From the NCBI GenBank assembly GCA_964563395.1, contig CAZLWK010000004.1, forward strand, positions 124,001 to 188,000: a stretch of DNA of 64,000 nt. The letters are read 5' to 3'. Below are positions 42,347 to 51,028 of this stretch, piece after piece. Positions within the stretch are counted from its first letter, which is position 1; every line of letters begins with the position of its first letter. The notes beneath the pieces are model-generated. The model saw nothing but the letters and a program-made list of their open reading frames with translations. It searched no databases and was not told where the DNA came from. This stretch comes from JBEVOS01 sp964563395. Lineage in GTDB: Bacteria > Pseudomonadota > Alphaproteobacteria > Caulobacterales > Aquidulcibacteraceae. The position numbers were made by a program, and so were the translations under genes.

Positions 42347-42756
42347 GCGGCGGCGAAAATCTCTCAAATCTCCTCGCGAAGATACCCTACGCGCAATTTC
42401 TCGGCCTGCGCGTGGAGCTCGCCGGCGACGAAATGACGGCGATCCTGCCATTCAGCCCGCATCTGATCGGCAATCCCATGCTGCCGGCGCTGCATGGCGG
42501 CGTGCTTGGGGCCTTCATGGAATTGACGGCGCTCGCGCAAATCTCGATCAGCGAAGGACAGGCGCGCCAGCCGCGCGTGATCGACGTGACCATCGAATAT
42601 CTGCGAACGGGCCGTCCGCTCGACACGTTCGCGCGCGCGGAATTGAAGCGCGTGGGCCGTCGCATCGCGAACGTCCACGTGGAGGCGTGGCAGCAGGAGC
42701 GCGCGCAGCCCATCGCCGCGCTGCGCGGTCATTTTCTGGTGTCACCGAAATCATGA
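42343..42756 (+). CDS. PaaI-type hot-dog thioesterase, copy 2
   Basis: A 137-residue hot-dog-fold protein, more distantly related to its neighbour than a recent duplicate. The active region is LHGGVLGAFMELTALAQI, with Glu in place of the Asp in copy 1, then the IDVTIEYLRTGRP strand. Probably a CoA thioesterase with a different acyl preference, or a partner subunit of copy 1. It is coupled on both sides: ATGA overlap with copy 1 and with the amidotransferase gene (42753-42756). Confidence 0.83.
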   Translation: MSGGENLSNLLAKIPYAQFLGLRVELAGDEMTAILPFSPHLIGNPMLPALHGGVLGAFMELTALAQISISEGQARQPRVIDVTIEYLRTGRPLDTFARAELKRVGRRIANVHVEAWQQERAQPIAALRGHFLVSPKS

Positions 42757-43457
42757 GGCGGGATATGCGGCTTGGCGTTTTGCGCACGGGCGCGCCGCCC
42801 GCGGAGCTCGCGCATTATCCGAGCTATCCGGATATGTTCAAAACCGCCCTGGGCGATGGATTTACCTATCGCGCCTTCGATGTGGAGGGCGGCGAATTGC
42901 CGGAGCGCGGCGATTGCGACGCCTATCTCATCACCGGCTCGCCGGCGGGCGTCTATGACGATCTGCCCTGGATCGCGCCGCTGCGCGATTGGATCGCATC
43001 GCTTGAGAAGGAGATTCCGCTCGTCGGCATTTGTTTCGGCCATCAGATCATGGCCGAGGCCTATGGCGGGCAGGTGGTGAAGTCGGAGAAGGGATGGGGC
43101 GGGGGCTTGCACGCCTATGACGTGATCGAGCAGCGGCCTTGGATGGATTCCGCCGCGCCCTATGCGATCCCCGTCTCGCATCAGGATCAGGTCGTGGTGA
43201 AGCCGCCGGCCGCGCGCCTGATCGGCGCCAATGAATTCTGTCCCATCGCGGCGCTTGATTATGACGATCGGCGCGCGATGAGTTTTCAATGCCATCCCGA
43301 ATTCGCCCCGGATTATGCGGCTGAATTGGTACGCCGGCGTGTGCGCCTTGGGATCGTCACGCCGGAACGGGGCGAGGAATTGCTGGCGAGCCTTGCGCGT
43401 GACAATGACCGCGCCCGCGTGCAGCGCTGGATGCGCGCTTTTCTGAAGGGCGCCTGA
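42753..43457 (+). CDS. Class I glutamine amidotransferase, GuaA N-domain-like
   Basis: A 234-residue single-domain class I glutamine amidotransferase. The nucleophile elbow is PLVGICFGHQIMAEA with the catalytic cysteine in GICFGH. The His-Glu pair lies in SFQCHPEF, and SHQDQVV is the conserved bridging strand. Stand-alone GMP-synthase-like amidotransferases act on glutamyl compounds or supply ammonia to an unknown partner. ATG 42753 overlaps the previous stop; ATG 42765, just after AGGCGGG, is also plausible. Last gene of the OYE run. Confidence 0.85.
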   Translation: MRRDMRLGVLRTGAPPAELAHYPSYPDMFKTALGDGFTYRAFDVEGGELPERGDCDAYLITGSPAGVYDDLPWIAPLRDWIASLEKEIPLVGICFGHQIMAEAYGGQVVKSEKGWGGGLHAYDVIEQRPWMDSAAPYAIPVSHQDQVVVKPPAARLIGANEFCPIAALDYDDRRAMSFQCHPEFAPDYAAELVRRRVRLGIVTPERGEELLASLARDNDRARVQRWMRAFLKGA

Positions 43458-44339
43458 TCAATAGGTCGGATTCAGCCGGCTTTCCACATTGCGCACCAGC
43501 GCCTTGAGCCAATCGCGCACCGCGCGCACGCGCGCGGTGTCGCCTGCCTCCTTGTGCGTGGAGAGCCAGAAGCGGCGCTTCAGCCGCGCCTCGCGCGGCA
43601 GCACGCGCGACAAGCCCTCGGCCATGAAGCAGGGCAGAACGCCGATCCCGCCATCGGCTTCGATCATCGCCCGCTGCGCGCGGATGGAGGAAGACGACAA
43701 GGTCGGACGAAGGCCCGGCAGAATTTCGTCGAGATAGAGCAGTTCCGGCGTCTGCAGGAGATCGTCCACATAGCCGATGACGGCGTGCGCGCGCAGATCC
43801 TCCGCGCGTTGCGGCGCGCCCGCGCTCCGCAGATAGGCGCTCGATGCATAAAGACCGAGTTCGTAATCGGTGAGCGGTTCGACCACCAGACGCTGCGCGG
43901 ACGGCGCGGCGAGCGTGATGGCGATGTCGGCCTCGCGCTTGGTGGGCGAAAGGAGCACGGTCTGCGCCGCGAGCTCGATGCGCAGATGCGGGCGGGCGCG
44001 CCGCAATTCCGGCAGGGCGGGCGCGAGGATCGCCGTGCCGAACCCTTCCGATACGCTGATGCGCACCGTGCCGCTGGCCGTGTCACGCGCGGTGGCCCGC
44101 GCGGCGGCCTCCATCGCCGCTTCCGCGCCTTGCGCCGTCTCCAAGAGGCGCCCGCCCGTGGCGGTCAGCTGTAGGCCGGACGGCGAGCGCACGAACAGCG
44201 TCGCCCCCAGCGCCGTCTCAAGCCGGGCGAGCCTGCGCCCCACGGTCGCGGCGTCCACGCCCAGCTTTTGCGCGGCGGCCGTGAGCGAGCCAGCGCGGGC
44301 GGCGGACAGGAAATGGCGCAGATCGTCCCAGTCGAACAT
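43458..44339 (-). CDS. LysR family transcriptional regulator
   Basis: A 293-residue LTTR. The helix-turn-helix is in residues 1-62 (MFDWDDLRHFLSAARAGSLT, AQKLGVDAATVGRRLARLE). The C-terminal periplasmic-binding-like sensor domain senses a small metabolite. It is divergent from the valine operon headed by mmsA, 122 bases between starts, with palindromes at 44371-44396, so it is the likely operon activator. ATG 44339 fits the family; the frame is open 14 codons further but not conserved there. Its stop adjoins the amidotransferase gene. Confidence 0.9.
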   Translation of the reverse strand: MFDWDDLRHFLSAARAGSLTAAAQKLGVDAATVGRRLARLETALGATLFVRSPSGLQLTATGGRLLETAQGAEAAMEAAARATARDTASGTVRISVSEGFGTAILAPALPELRRARPHLRIELAAQTVLLSPTKREADIAITLAAPSAQRLVVEPLTDYELGLYASSAYLRSAGAPQRAEDLRAHAVIGYVDDLLQTPELLYLDEILPGLRPTLSSSSIRAQRAMIEADGGIGVLPCFMAEGLSRVLPREARLKRRFWLSTHKEAGDTARVRAVRDWLKALVRNVESRLNPTY

Positions 44340-44370
44340 GGCGCGGGCGCCGCCTCCAAGCCGGCATTGA

Positions 44371-44396
44371 CGCAGCTTCATGCTGCAATTTTGCAG
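44371..44396. promoter_or_regulatory. Palindromes between lysR and mmsA, candidate LTTR site
   Basis: CTGCAA (44383-44388) and TTGCAG (44391-44396) make a 14-base perfect palindrome with a TT centre. GCAGC (44372-44376) and GCTGC (44382-44386) form an overlapping one. They lie midway between the divergent lysR and mmsA starts, the usual place for a LysR recognition site (T-N11-A type, here TGCAATTTTGCA). Binding is inferred. Confidence 0.55.
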
Positions 44397-44461
44397 TACC
44401 CCCTCCGCATTGCGTGCGCTAGACCCGTCGCGACAATCGAGACGGCTCCAGGAGGAAGGCC

Positions 44462-45958
44462 ATGCGCACGATCCATCATTTCAAGGACGGCGCCGCGCTG
44501 GAGGGGCGCTCAGGCCGTTTCGGCGACGTGTTCAATCCCAATACGGGCGAGGTTCAGGCCCGCGTGCAGCTCGCCACCGCCGATGAGGTGGACGCGGTAA
44601 TCCGCTCAGCTGAGGCGGCGCAGGGCGCCTGGGCGGCCACCAATCCGCAGCGCCGCGCGCGCGTCATGTTCGAGTTCAAGCGGCTTGTCGAAGCCAATAT
44701 GAACGAACTCGCCGAATTGCTCTCGTCGGAGCATGGCAAGGTGATCGCCGATTCCAAGGGCGATATTCAGCGCGGCCTTGAGGTGATCGAATTCGCGTGC
44801 GGCATCCCGCACGCGCTGAAGGGCGAATATACGGAAGGCGCGGGGCCAGGCATCGACGTCTATTCGATGCGCCAGCCGCTCGGCGTCGTCGCCGGCATCA
44901 CCCCGTTCAATTTTCCCGCCATGATTCCGATGTGGATGTTCGGCGTCGCGATCGCGGTCGGCAATGCGTTCGTGCTGAAGCCGTCCGAGCGCGATCCGAG
45001 CGTGCCGGTGCGTCTGGCGCAACTGATGATCGAAGCCGGCCTGCCGCCGGGCGTGCTGAATGTGGTGCACGGCGACAAGGTCGCGGTCGATGCGCTGCTC
45101 ACGCATCCGACGATCAAGGCGGTGAGCTTCGTCGGTTCGTCCGACATCGCCAATTATGTCTACCAGGTGGGCGCCACGCACGGAAAGCGCGTGCAGGCCA
45201 TGGGCGGCGCCAAGAACCATGGAATCGTGCTGCCCGACGCCGATCTCGATCAGACGGTGAAGGATCTTGTCGGCGCCGCGTATGGATCGGCCGGCGAGCG
45301 CTGCATGGCGCTGCCCGTGGTCGTGCCGGTGGGACGCAAGACCGCCGACGCGCTGCGCGACCGTTTGCTTGGCGAGATCGAAACGCTGAAGGTCGGCGTC
45401 TCCACCGATCCGGCCGCGCAATATGGCCCGGTTGTCAACGAGGCGCACAAAAAGCGCGTCAGCGATTACATTCAGATGGGAGTCGACGAGGGCGCCGAAC
45501 TCGTCGTCGACGGTCGCGATTTCAAGTTGCAAGGATTTGAGAAGGGCTTCTTCCTGGGTCCAAGCCTGTTCGATCAGGTCAAGCCGACGATGAAGACCTA
45601 TCAGGAAGAAATCTTCGGGCCGGTGCTGCAAATGGTGCGCGCCGAGAGCTTCGAGGAAGCGGTCGATCTTCCCTCCAAGCATCAATATGGCAATGGCGTC
45701 GCAATCTTCACGCGTAATGGCCGCGCCGCGCGCGAGTTCGCCGCGCGCGTGAATGTCGGCATGGTCGGCATTAATGTGCCGATCCCGGTGCCTGTCGCTT
45801 ACCATACGTTTGGCGGCTGGAAGCGCTCGGCGTTCGGCGACACCAACCAGCACGGCATGGAGGGCGTAAAGTTCTTCACCAAGGTGAAGACCGTAACGGC
45901 GCGCTGGCCCGAAGGTGAGACAGGCGATTCCGCCTTCGTCATTCCGACGATGCGGTGA
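44462..45958 (+). CDS. mmsA: Methylmalonate-semialdehyde dehydrogenase (CoA-acylating)
   Basis: A 498-residue aldehyde dehydrogenase of the MmsA type, converting methylmalonate semialdehyde plus CoA and NAD+ to propionyl-CoA, the final step of valine degradation. GITPFNFPAMIPMWMFG and FVGSSDIANYVY are family blocks; the catalytic cysteine is C281 in YGSAGERCMALP, the MmsA form. The end has the NVGMVGINVPIPVPVAYHTF segment seen in MmsA. AGGAGGAAGG lies before ATG 44462, a strong RBS. Head of the operon. Confidence 0.95.
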   Translation: MRTIHHFKDGAALEGRSGRFGDVFNPNTGEVQARVQLATADEVDAVIRSAEAAQGAWAATNPQRRARVMFEFKRLVEANMNELAELLSSEHGKVIADSKGDIQRGLEVIEFACGIPHALKGEYTEGAGPGIDVYSMRQPLGVVAGITPFNFPAMIPMWMFGVAIAVGNAFVLKPSERDPSVPVRLAQLMIEAGLPPGVLNVVHGDKVAVDALLTHPTIKAVSFVGSSDIANYVYQVGATHGKRVQAMGGAKNHGIVLPDADLDQTVKDLVGAAYGSAGERCMALPVVVPVGRKTADALRDRLLGEIETLKVGVSTDPAAQYGPVVNEAHKKRVSDYIQMGVDEGAELVVDGRDFKLQGFEKGFFLGPSLFDQVKPTMKTYQEEIFGPVLQMVRAESFEEAVDLPSKHQYGNGVAIFTRNGRAAREFAARVNVGMVGINVPIPVPVAYHTFGGWKRSAFGDTNQHGMEGVKFFTKVKTVTARWPEGETGDSAFVIPTMR

Positions 45959-46506
45959 GCGCGATGAGCGGGCCCGCCGCCGAGGACCGCACCACGCCGC
46001 AGGGTCTGCTGCGCTGCGCGCTCGAACATTTCGCCGCCGCGCTCGCCGCCCATGACGTGCTCGCCAACGAAGATGTCGGCGCGCAAGGCGCTCCGGCGGC
46101 GCCGGTCTATCAGATGTGCGCGCGCGCGATCGAATTGGCGCTGCGCGCCTATCTTGGCGCGCGGGGCGATGGGGCGATGCGGGCGGCTTTCAGTTTAACC
46201 GAGCTCGATCGCGCCGCCCGCGCTGAAGGGCTCGCGCTTGAAACCGAGCGCGCGCTGCTGCTCATCCTCGATCAGATGCATGCGTCGGGACGCTATCGCG
46301 CGGTGCGGCCCGACAGCGTGACGCTGCTCGGCGCGGATGAATTGTTCTCGCTGACGGGCGAGACGCTGGGGCCGGCGCTGCGGGCGATCGACGGGGGATG
46401 GCGGCTTTTGTCCTCGCCGGCCGGCGCCCACATCGTGGCGCGGAATTGGTTGAATCTCATTGAGATCAAGCGAAACGCCAAGGATACTTTGCTGCATGAC
46501 CTATGA
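45955..46506 (+). CDS. Uncharacterised protein, possible HEPN-like helical domain
   Basis: A 183-residue protein not expected in a valine operon. It starts at GTG 45955, overlapping the mmsA stop, or ATG 45964. It appears all-helical. YQMCARAIELALRAYLGARG followed by LTELDRAARAEGLALE and SGRYRAVRP resembles the HEPN arrangement (a conserved HAIELxLKAYL helix, then HDLxxL and an RY motif). The HEPN RNase motif (RxxxxH) is not seen, so ribonuclease activity is unlikely. It overlaps the enoyl-CoA hydratase start by 11 bases, so it is translated with the operon. Function unknown. Confidence 0.55.
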   Translation: MSAMSGPAAEDRTTPQGLLRCALEHFAAALAAHDVLANEDVGAQGAPAAPVYQMCARAIELALRAYLGARGDGAMRAAFSLTELDRAARAEGLALETERALLLILDQMHASGRYRAVRPDSVTLLGADELFSLTGETLGPALRAIDGGWRLLSSPAGAHIVARNWLNLIEIKRNAKDTLLHDL

Positions 46507-47269
46507 AACCATTCTGATCGAGCGCCATGGCCGCGTGGCGCTGATCCGCCTCAATCGCCCGCAGGCGCTCAATGCTCTTAACGCGCAGGTGCTGCGCGAA
46601 TTGTCGGACGCGCTCGACGCGCTCGAAGCCGATCCCGAGGTCGGCTGCCTGGTGCTCACCGGATCGGAGCGCGCGTTCGCGGCCGGCGCCGACATCAAGG
46701 AAATGGCCTCCCAATCCTATGCGCAGATGAACGGCGCGGATTATTTCGGCGGCTGGAAGCGGCTCACCGATTGCAGGAAGCCCGTGATCGCGGCGGTCTC
46801 TGGCTTCGCGCTGGGCGGGGGATGCGAACTCGCGCTGATGTGCGATTTCATCATCGCCTCCGACACCGCGAAATTCGGTCAGCCGGAGATCAAGCTCGGC
46901 GTGATGCCCGGCATGGGCGGCTCGCAGCGTCTGACGCGCGCCATCGGCAAGGCCAAGTCTATGGATATGTGCCTCACGGGGCGCAACATGGACGCCGCCG
47001 AAGCCGAGCGCAGCGGGCTCGTCTCCCGTGTCGTGCCCGCCGACAAGCTGATCGATGAAGCGCTCGCCGCCGCGCACACGATCGCGGGGTTCTCGCTGCC
47101 TTCCGTGCAGACCTGCAAGGAAGCGGTCAATCGCGCGTTCGAGGTGTCTTTGAGCGAAGGCGTGTTGTTCGAACGGCGCGTGTTCCATGCGCTCTTCGCC
47201 ACCGAGGATCAGAAGGAGGGCATGGCCGCCTTCATCGAAAAGCGGCCGCCCAATTTCAAGCACCGCTGA
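46496..47269 (+). CDS. Enoyl-CoA hydratase (crotonase), methacrylyl-CoA hydrating
   Basis: A 257-residue crotonase. The oxyanion hole is in AAGADIKEM and GFALGGGCELALMCDF; the catalytic glutamate pair is in FGQPEIKLGVMPGMGGSQRL. Hydrates methacrylyl-CoA to 3-hydroxyisobutyryl-CoA in valine degradation, although it probably accepts short enoyl-CoAs in general. The start ATG 46496 overlaps the preceding gene by 11 bases. The end (KRPPNFKHR) is the family close. Its TGA is one base before the acyl-CoA dehydrogenase ATG. Confidence 0.93.
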   Translation: MTYETILIERHGRVALIRLNRPQALNALNAQVLRELSDALDALEADPEVGCLVLTGSERAFAAGADIKEMASQSYAQMNGADYFGGWKRLTDCRKPVIAAVSGFALGGGCELALMCDFIIASDTAKFGQPEIKLGVMPGMGGSQRLTRAIGKAKSMDMCLTGRNMDAAEAERSGLVSRVVPADKLIDEALAAAHTIAGFSLPSVQTCKEAVNRAFEVSLSEGVLFERRVFHALFATEDQKEGMAAFIEKRPPNFKHR

Positions 47270-47270
47270 G

Positions 47271-48413
47271 ATGAGCGCCTACCAGCTCTCCGAAGACCAG
47301 CGCATGATCGTGGACGCCGCGCGCGACTTCACGGATGGCGCGCTGCGTCCCAATGCGGCGCGCTGGGAGGAGGAAAAATCCCTTGATAAGCCGACCTTGC
47401 GCGAGATGGCCGCGCTCGGTTTCGCGGCGATCTATATTCGCGACGATGTCGGCGGCGCGGGCCTTGGCCGTTTGGAAGCGGCGCTGATCTTCGAGCAATT
47501 GTCGCGCGGCTGCGTGTCGACCGCGTCTTTCGTGTCGATCCACAATATGTGCTCTTGGATGATCGATGCGTTCGGCGAGGAGGCGCAGCGCCAGAAATGG
47601 TTGCCCGCGCTCGCCTCGATGGAGCTGATCGCCTCCTATTGCCTGACCGAGCCGAACGCCGGCTCGGATGCTGCCAGCTTGCGCACCAGCGCCCGGCGTG
47701 ACGGCGATTCCTACGTGCTTAACGGGTCCAAGGCCTTCATTTCCGGCGGCGGCTTCTCCGATCTTTATGTGGTGATGGCGCGCACCGGCGATGCTGGCGC
47801 GGGCGGCGTCTCCACCTTCCTTGTCGAAAACGGAGCGCCCGGCCTCTCCTTCGGCAAAAATGAACGCAAGATGGGCTGGCAGGCGCAGCCGACGGCGCAG
47901 GTCATCTTCGAGGATTGCCGCATCCCCGCCGCCAATCGCATCGGCGCGGAAGGGGCGGGCTTCAAGTTCGCGATGGCGGGCCTCGACGGCGGGCGCCTGA
48001 ACATCGCCGCATGCTCGCTCGGTGGGGCGGAAGAAGCGCTGACGCGCGCGCTTTCCTATGCGCGCGACCGCAAGCAATTCGGCAAGGCGCTCACCGAGTT
48101 TCAGGCCACCCAATTCAAGCTCGCCGACATGGCGATCGATTTGGAAGCCGGGCGTGCGCTGCTTTACGAGGCCGCGCGCCGGCTCGACGCCAAGGATCCC
48201 GAGGCGACGCGCTTTTGCGCCATGGCCAAGCGCTATGTCACGGACATGGGCTCCAAGGTCGCCAATGACGCGCTGCAGCTGCACGGCGGCTATGGCTATC
48301 TCGCCGATTACGAAGTCGAGCGCATCGTGCGCGATCTGCGCGTGCACCAAATCCTCGAAGGCACGAACGAGATCATGCGCGTGATCGTCGCGCGGGAGAT
48401 GCTGAAAGCATGA
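47271..48413 (+). CDS. Acyl-CoA dehydrogenase (isobutyryl-CoA dehydrogenase-like)
   Basis: A 380-residue FAD-dependent acyl-CoA dehydrogenase. Motifs: YCLTEPNAGSDAASL (first signature), KMGWQAQPTAQVIFEDCRIP, the FAD-contacting RKQFGKALTEFQATQF and QLHGGYGYLADYEVERIVRD. The catalytic glutamate is in HQILEGTNEIMRV near the C-terminus. In this operon it should oxidise isobutyryl-CoA to methacrylyl-CoA. ATG 47271 was chosen as the family start; the frame is open upstream within the previous gene. Its end overlaps the next gene (ATGA at 48410-48413). Confidence 0.93.
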   Translation: MSAYQLSEDQRMIVDAARDFTDGALRPNAARWEEEKSLDKPTLREMAALGFAAIYIRDDVGGAGLGRLEAALIFEQLSRGCVSTASFVSIHNMCSWMIDAFGEEAQRQKWLPALASMELIASYCLTEPNAGSDAASLRTSARRDGDSYVLNGSKAFISGGGFSDLYVVMARTGDAGAGGVSTFLVENGAPGLSFGKNERKMGWQAQPTAQVIFEDCRIPAANRIGAEGAGFKFAMAGLDGGRLNIAACSLGGAEEALTRALSYARDRKQFGKALTEFQATQFKLADMAIDLEAGRALLYEAARRLDAKDPEATRFCAMAKRYVTDMGSKVANDALQLHGGYGYLADYEVERIVRDLRVHQILEGTNEIMRVIVAREMLKA

Positions 48414-49483
48414 GCGAGGATGTTCTCGTCCGCGTCGCCGACAAGCTCGGCCGATTGACGCTCAATCGTCCGGCCGCGCTCCATGCGCTGACCGAACCGA
48501 TGTGTCAGACGATGACGGACGCGTTGCTCGCCTGGCGCAGCGATCCGCAGATCGGCGCCGTTTTGATCGACCACGCCGAGGGCACGCGCGGCTTTTGCGC
48601 CGGCGGCGATATCCGCCTGCTCGCGGAGAGCGGCGCGGGCGACGGCGCGGCCGCGCGCGCTTTCTTCCGCACGGAATATCGCCTCAACCATCTCATCCAT
48701 TCGTTTCCCAAGCCGATCGTGGCGCTGATCGACGGCGTGACGATGGGCGGCGGCGTCGGGCTTTCCGTCCATGCGCCATTCCGCGTGGCGAGCGAACGCA
48801 CTTTGTTCGCCATGCCAGAGACTGGCATTGGTCTCTTTCCCGATGTCGGCGGCGGCTGGTTCATGCCGCGTCTGAAGGACGAGATCGGAATCTGGCTTGC
48901 GCTCACGGGCGCGCGCATCAAGGCGGCCGATTGCATCGAAGCGGGCGTGGCGACGCATTACGTGCCGAGCGAGCTCCTGGGCGCGGTGGTCACGCAGATC
49001 GCCGGCGCGGCGGGCGCGCACGATCCGGCCGCTTCGCTGCGCTCGGGCCTTGGCGCGCTCGACGAAAGCGCAGGCCGCCCGAAGGAACTCACCGCGGAGA
49101 ACCGGGCGCGCATCAAGGCGGTGTTCAAGTTCGACACCGTCGAGGAGATCATCGCCGCGCTTGAAAAGGACGGCTCGGACTGGTCCAAGGCGCAGCTTGA
49201 AACGCTGGCGACGAAATCGCCGCAAACGCTGAAGGTGGCGATGCGCCAATTGCGCGAGGGCGCCAAGGCGTCATCCTTCGCCGACAATATGCGCATGGAA
49301 TTCCGCATCGCCGCGCGCGTGATCCATCGCAACGATTTCCAGGACGGCGTGCGCGCCGTGATCGTCGACAAGGATAATGCGCCGCGTTGGAAGCCGGAAA
49401 CCTTGGCTGGCGTGACCAATGCGATGCTCGATGAAATTTTCGCGCCGCTGCCGCCGGATCAGGAATGGACGCCGCTCGCCTGA
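48410..49483 (+). CDS. 3-hydroxyisobutyryl-CoA hydrolase
   Basis: A 357-residue crotonase-fold hydrolase that releases 3-hydroxyisobutyrate and CoA. LNRPAALHALTEPM opens the fold; GFCAGGDIRLLAE has the oxyanion-hole Gly; GVTMGGGVGLSVHAPFRV and PETGIGLFPDVGGGWF contain the Glu and Asp of HIBCH. The longer C-terminal region (FADNMRMEFRIAARVI) distinguishes it from enoyl-CoA hydratases. It detoxifies the pathway by removing methacrylyl-CoA-derived product. It ends 23 bases before mmsB. Confidence 0.92.
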   Translation: MSEDVLVRVADKLGRLTLNRPAALHALTEPMCQTMTDALLAWRSDPQIGAVLIDHAEGTRGFCAGGDIRLLAESGAGDGAAARAFFRTEYRLNHLIHSFPKPIVALIDGVTMGGGVGLSVHAPFRVASERTLFAMPETGIGLFPDVGGGWFMPRLKDEIGIWLALTGARIKAADCIEAGVATHYVPSELLGAVVTQIAGAAGAHDPAASLRSGLGALDESAGRPKELTAENRARIKAVFKFDTVEEIIAALEKDGSDWSKAQLETLATKSPQTLKVAMRQLREGAKASSFADNMRMEFRIAARVIHRNDFQDGVRAVIVDKDNAPRWKPETLAGVTNAMLDEIFAPLPPDQEWTPLA

Positions 49484-49506
49484 CCACGAACAAAAGGGAG
49501 AACCCC

Positions 49507-50403
49507 ATGGGTGAGATCGCGTTCATCGGGCTGGGCAATATGGGCGCCGGCATGGCCGGCAATCTGGCCAAGGCGGGCCGCGCGGTGCGCGCGTTCGATC
49601 TCTCAAGCGCGGCGATGGAGCGCGCCAAGTCGCTCGGCTGCGCCCCGCAGAGTTCCGCCGGCGAAGCGGTGACCGGCGCCGACATCGTCATCACCATGCT
49701 GCCGGCGGGGCCGCACGTGCGCGCGGCCTATGCGAGCGATGTCATTCCCAACGCCAAGAAGGGCGCGCTTCTGATCGATTGCTCCACCATCGATGTTGAA
49801 AACGCGCGCGCCGCCGCGAAAGACGCGGCGAGCGCGGGATTGCGCGCCGCGGACGCGCCCGTTTCGGGCGGTACGGCGGCGGCGGATGCAGGCACGCTCG
49901 CCTTCATGGTGGGCTGCGCGGAGCGCGATTTTCCCGAAATTGAGGAGGCGTTGAAGCCGATGGCGCGCGCGATCATTCGCGCGGGCGAGAGCGGCGCGGG
50001 CCAGGCGGCGAAAATCTGCAACAACATGCTGCTCGGCATCTCCATGATCGGCACGTGCGAAGCCTTCGCGCTCGCCGAGAAGCTCGGCCTCGAGGCGGAG
50101 CGCTTCTTCGAGATCGCGTCCAAATCCTCCGGCCAGTGCTGGTCGCTCACCTCCTATTGTCCCGTGCCCGGCCCGGTGCCTGCCGCGCCCTCCAATCGCG
50201 GCTATCAGGGCGGCTTCGCCACCGCGATGATGCTGAAGGATTTGAAGCTGGCGCAGGAGGCCGCCGCCAAGGCCGGGGCCTCCACGCCGCTGGGCGCCCA
50301 GGCCGAGGCGCTTTACCAAATGTTCGCCGCGCTCGGACAAGAGGGGCGGGATTTCTCGGCCATCCTTCATTTGTTGCGCGGGCGGCTGAGCGATCTCGCC
50401 TGA
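49507..50403 (+). CDS. mmsB: 3-hydroxyisobutyrate dehydrogenase
   Basis: A 298-residue NAD-dependent beta-hydroxyacid dehydrogenase. The N-terminal fingerprint is FIGLGNMGAGMAGNLAKAG; the substrate motif is DAPVSGGTAAADAGTL; the catalytic lysine is in GSGAGQAAKICNNMLL (GAGQAAK). MLKDLKLAQEAA and the cysteine-bearing SGQCWSL segment are typical of HIBADH. Produces methylmalonate semialdehyde for MmsA. ATG 49507 follows GGGAGAACC. Last gene of the valine set; the arrangement mmsA through mmsB is complete for isobutyryl-CoA onward. Confidence 0.95.
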   Translation: MGEIAFIGLGNMGAGMAGNLAKAGRAVRAFDLSSAAMERAKSLGCAPQSSAGEAVTGADIVITMLPAGPHVRAAYASDVIPNAKKGALLIDCSTIDVENARAAAKDAASAGLRAADAPVSGGTAAADAGTLAFMVGCAERDFPEIEEALKPMARAIIRAGESGAGQAAKICNNMLLGISMIGTCEAFALAEKLGLEAERFFEIASKSSGQCWSLTSYCPVPGPVPAAPSNRGYQGGFATAMMLKDLKLAQEAAAKAGASTPLGAQAEALYQMFAALGQEGRDFSAILHLLRGRLSDLA

Positions 50404-50500
50404 AGTCGGCCCAAGGAATTCTTCCGGGGCGTGCATCCGTTCCGCGCCCCCGCCGCATCTCTCCATCAGACGCCCCAAGGGGGGCGAATTGGAGATGCAC

Positions 50501-50587
50501 ATGACGCCCGCCGAAATCCTGGTTCTCGCCACCCTCTTCTTGACGATCGCCGGCCCGCTGGCGCTCCTGAAGGCGACCCGGTCGTAA
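50501..50587 (+). CDS. 28-residue single-helix membrane peptide
   Basis: A very short frame, ATG 50501 to TAA 50587, with GGAG at 50491-50494 six bases before the start. The peptide MTPAEILVLATLFLTIAGPL-ALLKATRS has a hydrophobic helix flanked by N-terminal acidic and C-terminal basic residues, the layout of small bacterial membrane peptides. An in-frame ATG two codons upstream (50495) is less well placed. It lies 30 bases ahead of the DUF6249 gene of the ECF operon and is probably co-transcribed. A GC hairpin (50471-50486) sits just upstream. Coding is plausible, not proven. Confidence 0.5.
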   Translation: MTPAEILVLATLFLTIAGPLALLKATRS

Positions 50588-50617
50588 GGCCGCGCCGGGG
50601 CCGGGGGAGAACCGCCA

Positions 50618-51028
50618 ATGCTCGAAGAAATCTTGGTGCCGATCAGCTTCTTCATCATGATCGCCGTGATCGTGGCGGTCTCGGTGTGGGGCGGCGTGCA
50701 AAACAAGCGCGTGCTGGCCGATACGCTCCGCCGCGCGATGGAGAGCGGCCACCGGCTCGATCCTGAAACCATCAGCGCGCTGCAACGCCCGGTGCGCTCG
50801 CGCCAGCAGGATTTGCGCGGCGGCGTGATCCTCGTGGCGCTGGCCGTGGGGCTGGTGGCGGCAGGCTTCCTCCTGCAAGGCGGCATCCCCGACGAGGAGG
50901 GGCAATATTGGGCCGGCAATGGCATGTTCATCGCCGCCGTGATCGTCGGCGCGATCGGGGCGGGCCAGCTGATCGCAGCCTATCTGACGCGCAAGCCGAA
51001 GGATGCTGATCCCAGGGACGGGGCGTGA
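50618..51028 (+). CDS. DUF6249-like membrane protein
   Basis: A 136-residue membrane protein with three hydrophobic segments, about residues 6-27, 69-87 and 103-122. Between the first and second is a charged cytoplasmic loop (NKRVLADTLRRAMESGHRLD). The layout matches DUF6249 proteins, frequently found beside ECF sigma factors. GTGA overlap at 51025-51028 couples it to the sigma gene. It may sense envelope stress or be a target of the sigma factor; this is inferred from context. The RBS GGGGGAG lies 8 bases before ATG 50618. Confidence 0.7.
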   Translation: MLEEILVPISFFIMIAVIVAVSVWGGVQNKRVLADTLRRAMESGHRLDPETISALQRPVRSRQQDLRGGVILVALAVGLVAAGFLLQGGIPDEEGQYWAGNGMFIAAVIVGAIGAGQLIAAYLTRKPKDADPRDGA

